Shown here: positions 34,800-42,585 of the stretch, piece by piece
Position numbering within the stretch: position 1 is the stretch's first letter
Layout of the letters: every line of letters starts with the position of its first letter
Assembly: GCF_022844445.1 (NCBI RefSeq)
Contig: NZ_JALHLS010000001.1
Coordinates: 248,001 to 312,000 of the forward strand
Length of the DNA: 64,000 nt
Direction: 5' to 3'
From: Hyphomonas sp.
GTDB taxonomy: Bacteria; Pseudomonadota; Alphaproteobacteria; Caulobacterales; Hyphomonadaceae
The notes under the pieces: model-generated
Told to the model about the DNA's origin: nothing
The model's database searches: none
What the model saw: only the letters and a program-made list of their open reading frames with translations
Position numbers and translations under genes: made by a program

Positions 34800-36929
34800 T
34801 TATTCGCCGGCGTCGGCGCCTTCGATTTCCTTGCCAGTCTCTTGGTCAACGACTTTCATCGACAGGCGCACCTTGCCGCGCTCATCGAGGCCCATCAGCT
34901 TGACCCAGACCTTGTCGCCCTCTTTGACCATCTCTTTCGGGTGGCCGATGCGTTTGTTGGCCATCTGGGAGACGTGGACAAGACCGTCCTTGGGACCGAA
35001 GAAGTTCACGAAGATGCCGAAGTCTTTCATCGACACTACCTTGCCTTCGTAGATCTGGCCGATCTCGGCTTCCGCCGTGATGCCTCGGATCATCTTGATG
35101 GCGGCGTCGATCGACTTGCGATCCATCGCCGAAATCTGGACCGTGCCATCATCATCAATGTTCACTTTGGCGCCCGTCTCGTCGACGATGCCGCGGATGA
35201 CCTTGCCGCCCGAACCGATAACGTCACGGATCTTGTCGACCGGGACTTTCATGATTTCCATCTGGGGTGCGGTATCGGCGAGCTTGCCGCGTGCAGCGGA
35301 GAGGCCTTTCGCCATTTCGCCGAGGATATGATGGCGGCCACCTTTCGCCTGATCCAGGGCCTTGCCCATGATCTCGCGCGTGATGCCGGCCACCTTGATA
35401 TCCATCTGGAGGGACGTGATGCCCTTCTCTGTACCGGCCACCTTGAAGTCCATGTCGCCGAGGTGATCTTCGTCACCCAGGATGTCGGAGAGGACCGCGA
35501 AGTCCTTGCCTTCCAGGATGAGGCCCATCGCGATGCCGGAAACCGGACGCGTGATCGGCACACCGGCGTCCATCATGGCGAGCGAGCAACCGCAAACTGT
35601 CGCCATCGACGAGGAGCCGTTGGACTCAGTGATCTCGGAGACGAGACGGATCGTGTACGGAAAGTCTTCATGCTTTGGCAGAACGGCCTGAAGTGCGCGC
35701 CAGGCCAGTTTGCCGTGGCCGATTTCGCGGCGGCCCGCGCCGCCGAGGCGGCCCGTCTCCCCGACCGAGTAGGGCGGGAAATTGTAGTGGAGCATGAACT
35801 TCTCTTTCCGGGTGCCGTCCAGGCCTTCGATGTACTGCTCGTCGTCGGACGTCCCCAGCGTGGTGACGCAGATTGCCTGCGTCTCGCCGCGCGTAAACAG
35901 AGCTGAGCCGTGCGTGCGGGGCAGGAAGCCTGCCTCGGCGAGGATCGGACGTATCTGGTCGAGCTTGCGGCCGTCGATGCGTTCACCGGTTTTCAGGATG
36001 TCGCCACGAACCACGGAGGCTTCAGCTTCCTTGAACGCAGTCTTGAAAAGCTCGGCGGTCATTTCGCCCGGCGCTTCTTCGGTGCCGACGAGCGCAGCTT
36101 TCGCCTTGTCGCGGGCTACGCCAACAGCAGCATAACGCTCGCCCTTGGCGGTGATCTTGTAGGCTTTCGACAGGTCCTTGCCGACAATCTTCTCAATCGC
36201 TTTCACGGCGACGGAATTGTCTTCGGCTTCGAACTCGAACGGGGCGTTAGCGGCTTTCTCGGCGAGTTGGATGATCGCGTCGATCACTGGCTGCATCGCG
36301 TCATGGCCAGCAACAACGGCGCCAAGCATGATTTCTTCCGAAAGCTCGTAGGCTTCCGATTCCACCATCATCACGGCGTCGGACGTGCCGGCGAGGACGA
36401 GGTCGAGATCGGAATCTTCCAGTTCGGCGATGGTCGGGTTGATGACATACTGGCCGTTGATGTAGCCGACGCGGGCGGCGCCGATCGGGCCCATGAAGGG
36501 GGCGCCGGACAGCACCAGCGCCGCGGAGGCGCCAATCATGCCGATCACGTCAGCATCGTTCTCAAGGTCATATGAGAGAACGGTGATGATAACCTGGACT
36601 TCGTTCTTGAAGCCGTTGACGAACAGCGGGCGGATCGGACGGTCGATGAGGCGCGAGGTCAGCGTCTCTTTTTCGGTGGGGCGGCCTTCACGTTTGAAGA
36701 AGCCGCCGGGGATACGACCGGCTGCGAAGTATTTTTCCTGGTAGTTTACGGTCAGGGGGAAGAAATCCTGACCCGGCTTGGCCGACTTTGCGAAGACGGC
36801 GGTCGCGAGGAGCGTGGTGTCGCCATAGGTAACCATGACGGCGCCATCGGCCTGACGCGCCACATGGCCCGTCTCGATCGTGAGTGTGCGGCCGGCCCAT
36901 TCCAGCGACACGGATTGCTTATTGAACAT
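34800..36929 (-). CDS. pnp: Polyribonucleotide nucleotidyltransferase (PNPase)
   Basis: PNPase is a trimeric 3'-5' phosphorolytic exoribonuclease. The 709-residue protein shows two RNase PH-like halves with a helical domain between them ([17 protein letters not shown] and the second-half block [14 protein letters not shown]), the active-site stretch [13 protein letters not shown], a KH domain ([15 protein letters not shown]) and a C-terminal S1 domain ([28 protein letters not shown]). It lies downstream of rpsO with a hairpin between them, the standard arrangement in which RNase processing controls pnp. Confidence 0.97.
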   Translation of the reverse strand: MFNKQSVSLEWAGRTLTIETGHVARQADGAVMVTYGDTTLLATAVFAKSAKPGQDFFPLTVNYQEKYFAAGRIPGGFFKREGRPTEKETLTSRLIDRPIRPLFVNGFKNEVQVIITVLSYDLENDADVIGMIGASAALVLSGAPFMGPIGAARVGYINGQYVINPTIAELEDSDLDLVLAGTSDAVMMVESEAYELSEEIMLGAVVAGHDAMQPVIDAIIQLAEKAANAPFEFEAEDNSVAVKAIEKIVGKDLSKAYKITAKGERYAAVGVARDKAKAALVGTEEAPGEMTAELFKTAFKEAEASVVRGDILKTGERIDGRKLDQIRPILAEAGFLPRTHGSALFTRGETQAICVTTLGTSDDEQYIEGLDGTRKEKFMLHYNFPPYSVGETGRLGGAGRREIGHGKLAWRALQAVLPKHEDFPYTIRLVSEITESNGSSSMATVCGCSLAMMDAGVPITRPVSGIAMGLILEGKDFAVLSDILGDEDHLGDMDFKVAGTEKGITSLQMDIKVAGITREIMGKALDQAKGGRHHILGEMAKGLSAARGKLADTAPQMEIMKVPVDKIRDVIGSGGKVIRGIVDETGAKVNIDDDGTVQISAMDRKSIDAAIKMIRGITAEAEIGQIYEGKVVSMKDFGIFVNFFGPKDGLVHVSQMANKRIGHPKEMVKEGDKVWVKLMGLDERGKVRLSMKVVDQETGKEIEGADAGE

Positions 36930-36950
36930 GTCTGTCTTTCTTTCACATAC

Positions 36951-36986
36951 GAAAAGCCCGCCGCGGCCCTATTGCCCGGCGGGCTT
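36951..36986 (-). terminator. Hairpin between rpsO and pnp
   Basis: A perfect 10-bp stem (AAGCCCGCCG / CGGCGGGCTT) followed on the minus strand by TTTTC lies between rpsO and pnp. This corresponds in place to the rpsO attenuator/processing region known from E. coli. Confidence 0.8.
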
Positions 36987-36995
36987 GTTTCGGAA

Positions 36996-37265
36996 CTAGC
37001 GGCGGATGCCGAGTTCCGTGATGAGCTTGGTATACCGCGCTTCATCCTTGCCCTTGACGTAATCAAGGAGCTTCCGGCGGGTGGCGACCATGGTCAGCAG
37101 GCCCCGGCGGGAGTGATTGTCTTTTTTGTTGGCCTTGAAGTGGTCCGTGAGGCCATTGATGCGCTCGGTGAGGATCGCAACCTGGACTTCCGGCGAGCCC
37201 GTATCGCCCGGTTTGGTGGCGAACTTCTTGATGAGCTCTTGCTTCTTTTCGGCGGTAATCGACAT
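36996..37265 (-). CDS. rpsO: 30S ribosomal protein S15
   Basis: The 89-residue protein has the full S15 helical pattern: [29 protein letters not shown], then [16 protein letters not shown] and the C-terminal [20 protein letters not shown] with RR at the end. It binds the 16S rRNA three-way junction early in 30S assembly. AAGAAGG precedes the ATG. The 245 bp on its upstream side contain no gene, only the rpsO leader and the divergent start region of a small membrane protein. Confidence 0.97.
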   Translation of the reverse strand: MSITAEKKQELIKKFATKPGDTGSPEVQVAILTERINGLTDHFKANKKDNHSRRGLLTMVATRRKLLDYVKGKDEARYTKLITELGIRR

Positions 37266-37510
37266 CGGATAAGCCTTCTTGCAGCACGCCCGCAGGCGCT
37301 GGGTTCACTAATCGCCTGAATTGGCGGGGTTTTTTGGGAACGGGCCTGATCAGGTGGCCACAGCCGGGATGTCGTCCAGCAGGGTCAAGAGACAGTGCCT
37401 CCGCCCCAAAAACGGGCTTATGACTCAAATGGGGGGGATTGGGAAGGGCTTGGGGTGATTCTGGCGGCAAACACGCTAGACTCTGCAAGGATTCTCCCCG
37501 GACCCCCACC

Positions 37511-37978
37511 ATGCCCGAAACCACCCTGCCCTCCGACATTGCCCACATCATCCAGTTAGCCATTGCACCGGTATTCACGCTCGCCGGCATCGGCGCGCTG
37601 CTGAACGTGATGGCCAACCGCCTCGCCCGCGTCGTCGACCGCTGGCGGGCGCTGGAGGACGGCCTGGCCTCGGAAGACGAGTTGTCCCGGCGCGCTCACC
37701 ATACCGAGCTCGGTGTGCTCGACCGGCGCATGGTGCACATCCACCGCGCGATCGGCCTGTGCACCCTGGCCGCCCTGATGATCTGCCTTGTTATCATCCT
37801 GCTGTTCACCGGCCAGCTGGTCGCGGTGCCGGTCGCGGCGGCCGTCTCGCTCCTGTTCGTCGTCTCGATGAGCCTCCTCGTCGTTGCGCTGATCTCCTTC
37901 TACATCGAAGTGCGGATTGCCAGCCGCATCCTGCGCGTGACGCGGGCTGTGCTGGAGGCGGGGAAGACGCCCCTGTAA
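37511..37978 (+). CDS. DUF2721 family membrane protein
   Basis: From the ATG at 37511 the protein has 155 residues with three hydrophobic helices: one near the N-terminus (HIIQLAIAPVFTLAGIGALLNVMANRLARVVDR, the family hallmark) and two close together (LCTLAALMICLVIILLF and AAVSLLFVVSMSLLVVALISFYIE). DUF2721 proteins are small inner-membrane proteins with no known role. It lies on the opposite strand within the rpsO-truB interval. A perfect 21-bp inverted repeat follows 8 bp after its stop. Confidence 0.85.
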   Translation: MPETTLPSDIAHIIQLAIAPVFTLAGIGALLNVMANRLARVVDRWRALEDGLASEDELSRRAHHTELGVLDRRMVHIHRAIGLCTLAALMICLVIILLFTGQLVAVPVAAAVSLLFVVSMSLLVVALISFYIEVRIASRILRVTRAVLEAGKTPL

Positions 37979-37985
37979 TCTGCTC

Positions 37986-38049
37986 ATCCCCGCGCAGGCA
38001 GGGATCATAACCAGCAAGAGCCTCGCGAGATCCCTGCCTGCGCGGGGAT
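37986..38049. repeat. Perfect 21-bp inverted repeat, REP-like
   Basis: ATCCCCGCGCAGGCAGGGATC (37986-38006) pairs without mismatch with 38029-38049 across a 22-nt spacer. The core resembles the short dispersed palindromes found in intergenic regions of several alphaproteobacteria. It could also terminate the DUF2721 transcript. Only this copy is in the window. Confidence 0.85.
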
Positions 38050-38127
38050 AAACGGCTTTTGGGGCTTGCTCTGGACTTCCCCTCGCCCCGGTGAAACGTT
38101 GGGACAAACAGATAGGGAGATCACGCC

Positions 38128-39168
38128 ATGCAAGTCGCCGCCTATGCCACACAGGGCCCCACCGACCCCCTGAAGCCCTTCGAGATCACCCGGCGCGACC
38201 TGCAGCCAGATGACGTGCTGATCGACATCACCCATTGCGGCATCTGCCACAGCGACATCCACTCCGCCCGCAACGAATGGGGCCGCGCAAAATATCCCTT
38301 CGTGCCGGGCCACGAAATCATCGGGCGAGTCAGCGCCGTCGGCGGAAAAGTGACCAAGCACAAGGTCGGTAACCTGGTCGGCGTCGGCTGCCTTGTGGAT
38401 TCCTGCCTGAAATGCTCCGCCTGCCATGACGGCGATGAGCAGTACTGCGAGAAGGGCTCGGTCGGCACCTATGGCGGTACCGAGCCGGTGATCGGCGGGC
38501 CGACCTTCGGCGGCTATTCGAAACAGATCGTCGTGCGCGACGCCTTCGTGCTGAAGATTTCGGAGAAGCTCGACCCCGCTGCCGCCGCGCCCTTGCTCTG
38601 CGCCGGCATCACCAGTTGGTCGCCGCTCAAGCACTGGGGCATCGGCAAGGGCGACAAGGTCGGCGTCATCGGTCTCGGCGGCCTCGGCCATATGGGCATC
38701 AAGTTCGCTGTGGCCCTGGGCGCCGAGGTCGTGATGATCACGACCTCGCCGGAGAAAGGCGCCGACGCACGCCGCCTCGGCGTCTCGGATGTGCTCGTCT
38801 CGAAAGACCGTGAACAGATGAAAGCGCATCGCGGCAGTTTCGATTTCCTGCTCAACACCGTGCCGGTGAAGCACGACCTCAACCCCTATCTCGGCCTGCT
38901 CGCCCGCAACGGCACCATGGTGATCGTCGGTGCGATTGAGCCGCTGGAGCCGATGCACGGCGGTATCCTGCTGGCGAACCGCCGCAGTGTTGCGGGCTCC
39001 GGCATCGGCGGCATCGCGGAGACGCAGGAGATGCTCGACTTCTGCGCCGAGCACGGCATCGTCTGCGACATCGAGATGATCGACATGAAGGACGTGAACC
39101 CCGCCTATGACCGCGTGGTCAAGGGCGACGTAAAGTACCGCTTCGTGATCGACATGGCGACGCTTTAA
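38128..39168 (+). CDS. Zinc-dependent alcohol dehydrogenase, YahK/CAD type
   Basis: The 346-residue MDR-family enzyme carries the catalytic zinc motif CGICHSDIH and GHEIIGRV, the structural zinc cysteines (CSACHDGDEQYC, with a further Cys just upstream), and the Rossmann motif VIGLGGLGHMGIKFA. A Thr/Ser after the glycine motif (ITTSPEK) fits NADPH use. E. coli YahK-type enzymes reduce a broad range of aldehydes. The stop codon overlaps the truB stop on the other strand through TTAA. It looks like a passenger in the translation gene cluster. Confidence 0.92.
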   Translation: MQVAAYATQGPTDPLKPFEITRRDLQPDDVLIDITHCGICHSDIHSARNEWGRAKYPFVPGHEIIGRVSAVGGKVTKHKVGNLVGVGCLVDSCLKCSACHDGDEQYCEKGSVGTYGGTEPVIGGPTFGGYSKQIVVRDAFVLKISEKLDPAAAAPLLCAGITSWSPLKHWGIGKGDKVGVIGLGGLGHMGIKFAVALGAEVVMITTSPEKGADARRLGVSDVLVSKDREQMKAHRGSFDFLLNTVPVKHDLNPYLGLLARNGTMVIVGAIEPLEPMHGGILLANRRSVAGSGIGGIAETQEMLDFCAEHGIVCDIEMIDMKDVNPAYDRVVKGDVKYRFVIDMATL

Positions 39169-40118
39169 CCAGCAAACACCCGCACGGGCTCGAAATGCCC
39201 GGCCCGAACTTCGCCCAGCGCCACGGCATCATCTCCCGCCAGCGCCAGCGCCAGGCGGTCGTCGTCCTCGCCGCGCCCCTCGCGCCAGCGCTCGACCACA
39301 TGCGGCAGCAGCATGATTGTCCGCCCCTGCCGCAGGTTGCCGGCATCCTGCACCGTGACCTGAAGGTGCGGCATGGAATTAAGCACCGCGTGCAGAGGCT
39401 TCAGATGTCCAAACAGTCCCGCACGGTCTTCCGCTAGAGCCTGCAGGTCCGCGACCGAGACTGCACCTGCCGCATCGAACGCGCCGACGCGCGTGCGGCG
39501 CAGCTGACTGATATAACCCTCGGCACCGAGATCAGCGGCCAGGTCACGCGCCATCGCGCGCACATAGAATCCCTTTCCGGAAACGACATGAATCACCGAA
39601 TGATCCGCGTCCGGCATGCCGATCACCTTCGCCGCGTGGACATCCACTTCGCGCGCTTCCAGCTCGAACACCTCACCGCCGCGGGCGAGGTCATAGGCGC
39701 GCTCGCCGGCCACCTTGATGGCGGAGTATTTCGGCGGGATCTGGTGGATGGTGCCGACATAGTTTTTGAGTGCGGCCTCGACTGCTTCGCGCGACGGGCG
39801 CACTTCAGACGTCGCGGTCACTTCAGCTTCGGCATCCTGACTGGCGGTGGAGACGCCCCAGCGGATGGTGAAGACATACTCTTTCTCGGCGTCCATCGCC
39901 CACTGGACGGTCTTGGTCGCTTCGCCCAGGGCGATCGGCAGGATGCCATCGGCCAGCGGATCGAGCGTGCCGCCGTGGCCCACTTTCTCGGCATTGAACA
40001 GGCGCTTGATGATGGCAACGGCCTGGGTGGACGTCATGTCCACCGGCTTGAACAGGTTGAGCCAGCCCGTGACGGGCTCGCCTTTGCGTTTTCTCTGACG
40101 GGACAAGGCAGTCTCCAA
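39165..40118 (-). CDS. truB: tRNA pseudouridine(55) synthase
   Basis: TruB makes pseudouridine at position 55 of tRNA T-loops. The 317-residue protein has GWLNLFKPVDMTSTQAVAIIKR, the catalytic Asp in HGGTLDPLADGILPIALGEATK, the YVFTIRWGVSTASQD block and GFYVRAMARDLAADLG, with a C-terminal PUA-like tail. In many alphaproteobacteria truB follows rbfA; here 2.1 kb with ohrR, ohr and an unknown gene separates them. Confidence 0.95.
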   Translation of the reverse strand: METALSRQRKRKGEPVTGWLNLFKPVDMTSTQAVAIIKRLFNAEKVGHGGTLDPLADGILPIALGEATKTVQWAMDAEKEYVFTIRWGVSTASQDAEAEVTATSEVRPSREAVEAALKNYVGTIHQIPPKYSAIKVAGERAYDLARGGEVFELEAREVDVHAAKVIGMPDADHSVIHVVSGKGFYVRAMARDLAADLGAEGYISQLRRTRVGAFDAAGAVSVADLQALAEDRAGLFGHLKPLHAVLNSMPHLQVTVQDAGNLRQGRTIMLLPHVVERWREGRGEDDDRLALALAGDDAVALGEVRAGHFEPVRVFAG

Positions 40119-40238
40119 AGGGTCCGGGCGGGCGGGTCGAACGCGCGTCCGGATCGGATAGTGAAGCCGCCGCTTATCCGGTGCCGGGCGCCTTCGTCAA
40201 TCCATCCGGCTGTGGCCCAAGTCTGAAGGACGCTCAAT

Positions 40239-40261
40239 TGGATTGCGTCATCGTCAATCCA
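40239..40261 (+). promoter_or_regulatory. Inverted repeat upstream of ohrR, possible OhrR operator
   Basis: TGGATTG-N9-CAATCCA lies 33 bp before the ohrR ATG. Its half-site contains ATTGCG, also present in the operator-like palindrome upstream of ohr, so autoregulation is plausible. Confidence 0.45.
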
Positions 40262-40293
40262 CCCCATATTCATCGAGCACAAGGACATCGCTC

Positions 40294-40731
40294 ATGGCCG
40301 ACGCCGAAGACCCCCTCCTCCTCGACAACCAGCTCTGCTTCGCCCTGTATTCGGCGTCCCTGCAGATGACCAAGCTCTACAAGCCGCTGCTGGACGAGAT
40401 CGGACTGACCTATCCGCAATACGTCACCATGCTGAGCCTCTGGGAGACGGACGGCGTCACCGTCGGTGCGCTGGGTGAGCGGCTTTTCCTCGATTCCGGT
40501 ACGCTGACGCCGCTGCTGAAGCGTCTGGAGGTCGCCGGACTCCTCACCCGCACCCGCAATGCCGAGGACGAACGCCAGGTGCTGATCCGCCTGACGCCCA
40601 AGGGCCGCGCGCTGAAGCAGAAGGCCGCCTGCATCCCGGCTGCGATCGGCGTACGGGGCGGGCTGACGGTTCAGGAGTTCCTGACCCTGCGCAAAACCCT
40701 GAAGAAACTTCGGGCCGCGCTGGCGGCCTAG
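40294..40731 (+). CDS. ohrR: OhrR, MarR-family organic hydroperoxide sensor-repressor
   Basis: From the ATG at 40294 the protein has 145 residues. The N-terminal LLLDNQLCFALYSASL contains the peroxide-sensing Cys15; a second Cys near residue 113 (AACIPAA) fits the 2-Cys type. The winged helix is VGALGERLFLDSGTLTPLLKRLE, then DERQVLIRLT. Oxidation by organic hydroperoxides releases the repressor from DNA. ohr follows 279 bp downstream with a palindromic operator over its promoter, and a related repeat lies upstream of ohrR. Confidence 0.94.
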   Translation: MADAEDPLLLDNQLCFALYSASLQMTKLYKPLLDEIGLTYPQYVTMLSLWETDGVTVGALGERLFLDSGTLTPLLKRLEVAGLLTRTRNAEDERQVLIRLTPKGRALKQKAACIPAAIGVRGGLTVQEFLTLRKTLKKLRAALAA

Positions 40732-40948
40732 AGTTGCGCGGGACCGATCTGCCAGACCATGCACCACTCATCCTGATTTACATCGAAGGATAAGCTACAC
40801 AAAGCAAAGCCAGGGCTGGCTATCCTTTGACTTTTCTCAGGATCAGCCGCCCGGGAACGCGGGCTTACCTCATCCGGCGAAGAGACAGATCACGCCGCCG
40901 GTCGCAGCTTTTCCCGGCTCCAAACTCGGTCAGGAAAAAGTCATCCCC

Positions 40949-40970
40949 ATTGTATTGCGCACAATATAAT
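40949..40970 (+). promoter_or_regulatory. OhrR operator overlapping the ohr promoter
   Basis: A 22-bp dyad (ATTGTATTGCG / CACAATATAAT, 9 of 11 pairs matching) ends in a perfect TATAAT -10 box at 40965-40970, 41 bp before the ohr start. AT-rich palindromes of the TTG...CAA kind are known OhrR targets. Binding would block the promoter. Confidence 0.72.
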
Positions 40971-41010
40971 TGGTTACTATATGACTATCGCCAGCAGCAA
41001 GGAGCCGCGC

Positions 41011-41433
41011 ATGACCATCCTCTATACAGCCCACGCCACATCCTCAGGCGGTCGCACAGGCGAAGCCAAAACCAATGATGGACGCCTCAGCGTCACGCTC
41101 GACACAGTGAAGGAGTTCGGCGGCGCCGGCGGCGCAGGCACGAACCCGGAGCAACTCTTCGCGGCCGGCTACTCCGCTTGCTTCCACTCGGCACTGAAGT
41201 TCGTTGCCGGGCAGAAGAAAGTGAAAGTCCCCGCGGATTCTTCCGTCACCGCACATGTCGGAATCGGCCAGAACCCGACAGGAAAAGGCTTTGCGCTCGA
41301 CGTGACGCTTGAAGTTTCACTTCCCGGCATTGCGCGCGCCGAAGCCGAAGCCCTCGTCCATGAAGCCCATGAAGTCTGCCCCTACTCGAACGCGACGCGG
41401 GGCAATGTCGACGTCCAGCTGCGCGTCGTCTGA
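41011..41433 (+). CDS. ohr: Organic hydroperoxide resistance protein (Ohr)
   Basis: Ohr is a dimeric thiol peroxidase of the OsmC superfamily that reduces organic and fatty-acid hydroperoxides. The 140-residue protein has both catalytic cysteines in FAAGYSACFHSAL and VCPYSNATRGN, and the GRTGEAKTNDGRLSV N-terminal strands. I start at 41011, which is preceded by AAGGAG; the ATG at 40981 has no ribosome site. Regulation is by the upstream OhrR, with its operator over the -10 box. Confidence 0.95.
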   Translation: MTILYTAHATSSGGRTGEAKTNDGRLSVTLDTVKEFGGAGGAGTNPEQLFAAGYSACFHSALKFVAGQKKVKVPADSSVTAHVGIGQNPTGKGFALDVTLEVSLPGIARAEAEALVHEAHEVCPYSNATRGNVDVQLRVV

Positions 41434-41442
41434 CACGGCGCC

Positions 41443-42072
41443 TTATGCCTTCCCAGCGGCCGGATAGTCTGCCGGGGGGGCGTCTTCCTCTTCGTCGAAC
41501 ACGTCGGCCTCAATCGAGCGCGGCGCAGGCGCCGCCACGCCTTTTGGCAGGCGGAGGTTCACGATGTCGAGGTTAAGGTCGAAATCGCCGGTGACGGTCG
41601 TGTCGCCGGTATCCATCTTGTGACGGATCACATCGCGAATCTTGGTGAGGACTTCGCGGTTATTGTCCACCAGCGGGATCTGCCGGCCATCGGAGGTTCC
41701 GATCAGCAGGCGGAAATAAGGTTCTTGCTTCTTCAGTTTCACCGCGATCATCGCAGCGCGAACGCCGAGGATGAGACCGAGGAACATCAGCACGACACCA
41801 GCCATAAGGCCGATCACACCGTCACCCTGCGCAGGGCGGATCGCCCACCATGCAAAGCCGACAAGGCCGAAGAACAGCATTCCGACACAGAAGGTGGCAT
41901 ACATGCTCTGTGTTTTGCGATTGGCTGGCGTGTCCCAGGGAAAGAACTCATGGCGTTCGACGGACATGGTGGCGATGCGCCGGATGGCGATCGTGTCGTC
42001 CGCGAGCTGCAGCGACGCCGACGAAACTTCGCCCTGGCGTGCGCCTTCCTGATCGATAGTCTGGCGTTCCAT
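41443..42072 (-). CDS. Membrane protein, DUF6232-like
   Basis: The 209-residue protein starts with a polar beta-like region (SASLQLADDTIAIRRIATMSV), followed by two close membrane helices (about residues 57-105, SMYATFCVGMLFFGLVGFAWWAI and GLMAGVVLMFLGLILG), then a domain with LLIGTSDGRQIPLVDNNREVLTKIRDVI and an acidic tail. This layout resembles DUF6232 proteins, a tentative match from memory. It lies between ohr (convergent) and rbfA (same strand) and has no assigned role. Confidence 0.7.
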   Translation of the reverse strand: MERQTIDQEGARQGEVSSASLQLADDTIAIRRIATMSVERHEFFPWDTPANRKTQSMYATFCVGMLFFGLVGFAWWAIRPAQGDGVIGLMAGVVLMFLGLILGVRAAMIAVKLKKQEPYFRLLIGTSDGRQIPLVDNNREVLTKIRDVIRHKMDTGDTTVTGDFDLNLDIVNLRLPKGVAAPAPRSIEADVFDEEEDAPPADYPAAGKA

Positions 42073-42177
42073 GCCCTAATTCCCCGGCTTCTTGCCCAAT
42101 GGTGGTGTCGATACTGGGCGAGGACCTGTCAAATGACAAAGCATCAAGGCAGAAACGCGGCAAACCGCTTCCGGCTC

Positions 42178-42579
42178 TCAGCCCTCGACATCGCGCCGGA
42201 CGCGGGGGTCCGACAGGAGGCGGTCGATCGCGGTCGCCTCATCATACGACTTGTCGGCGATGAAATGCAGTTCGGGCGTGAACTTCAGCTCGATCTCACG
42301 CCCGAGACGTCCGCGCAGGAAAGTCGCCGCGCGGTTCAACGCGCCGGCCAGCCGGGTGCGGCCCGCCTCGGAATCGTCACCCAGCGGGGTGACGTAGACC
42401 TTGGCGCGTTTCAGGTCCGGTGAGCAGCGCACTTCGCCAACCGTCACAAGCACGCCGGTGAGATCGGGATCGCGCAGGTCCTCGCGCGAGATGATCTCGG
42501 CGAGGGCATGGCGGATGATCTCGCCAGCACGCAACTGGCGCTGGGACGGAAGGCCGGGATTGGCAGGTTTCTTGGCCAT
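42178..42579 (-). CDS. rbfA: 30S ribosome-binding factor A
   Basis: RbfA binds the 30S subunit near helix 1 of 16S rRNA and is needed for late maturation and cold growth. The 133-residue KH-like protein has the block RQLRAGEIIRHALAEIISREDLRDP, the central DLKRAKVYVTPLG and FLRGRLGREIELKFTPELHF, with DRLLSDPRVR at the end. It starts 6 nt after the infB stop and is the last of the coupled rimP-nusA-ylxR-infB-rbfA run. Confidence 0.95.
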   Translation of the reverse strand: MAKKPANPGLPSQRQLRAGEIIRHALAEIISREDLRDPDLTGVLVTVGEVRCSPDLKRAKVYVTPLGDDSEAGRTRLAGALNRAATFLRGRLGREIELKFTPELHFIADKSYDEATAIDRLLSDPRVRRDVEG

Positions 42580-42585
42580 CAGGAT

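Noticed and set aside
40981-41010. ATG at 40981 as the ohr start
   Set aside because: It lies 10 bp after the -10 box with no ribosome site; AAGGAG before 41011 decides the start.
42073-42177. TTGACA upstream of the 41443-42072 gene as a promoter
   Set aside because: No -10 box at acceptable spacing on the minus strand, so not listed.
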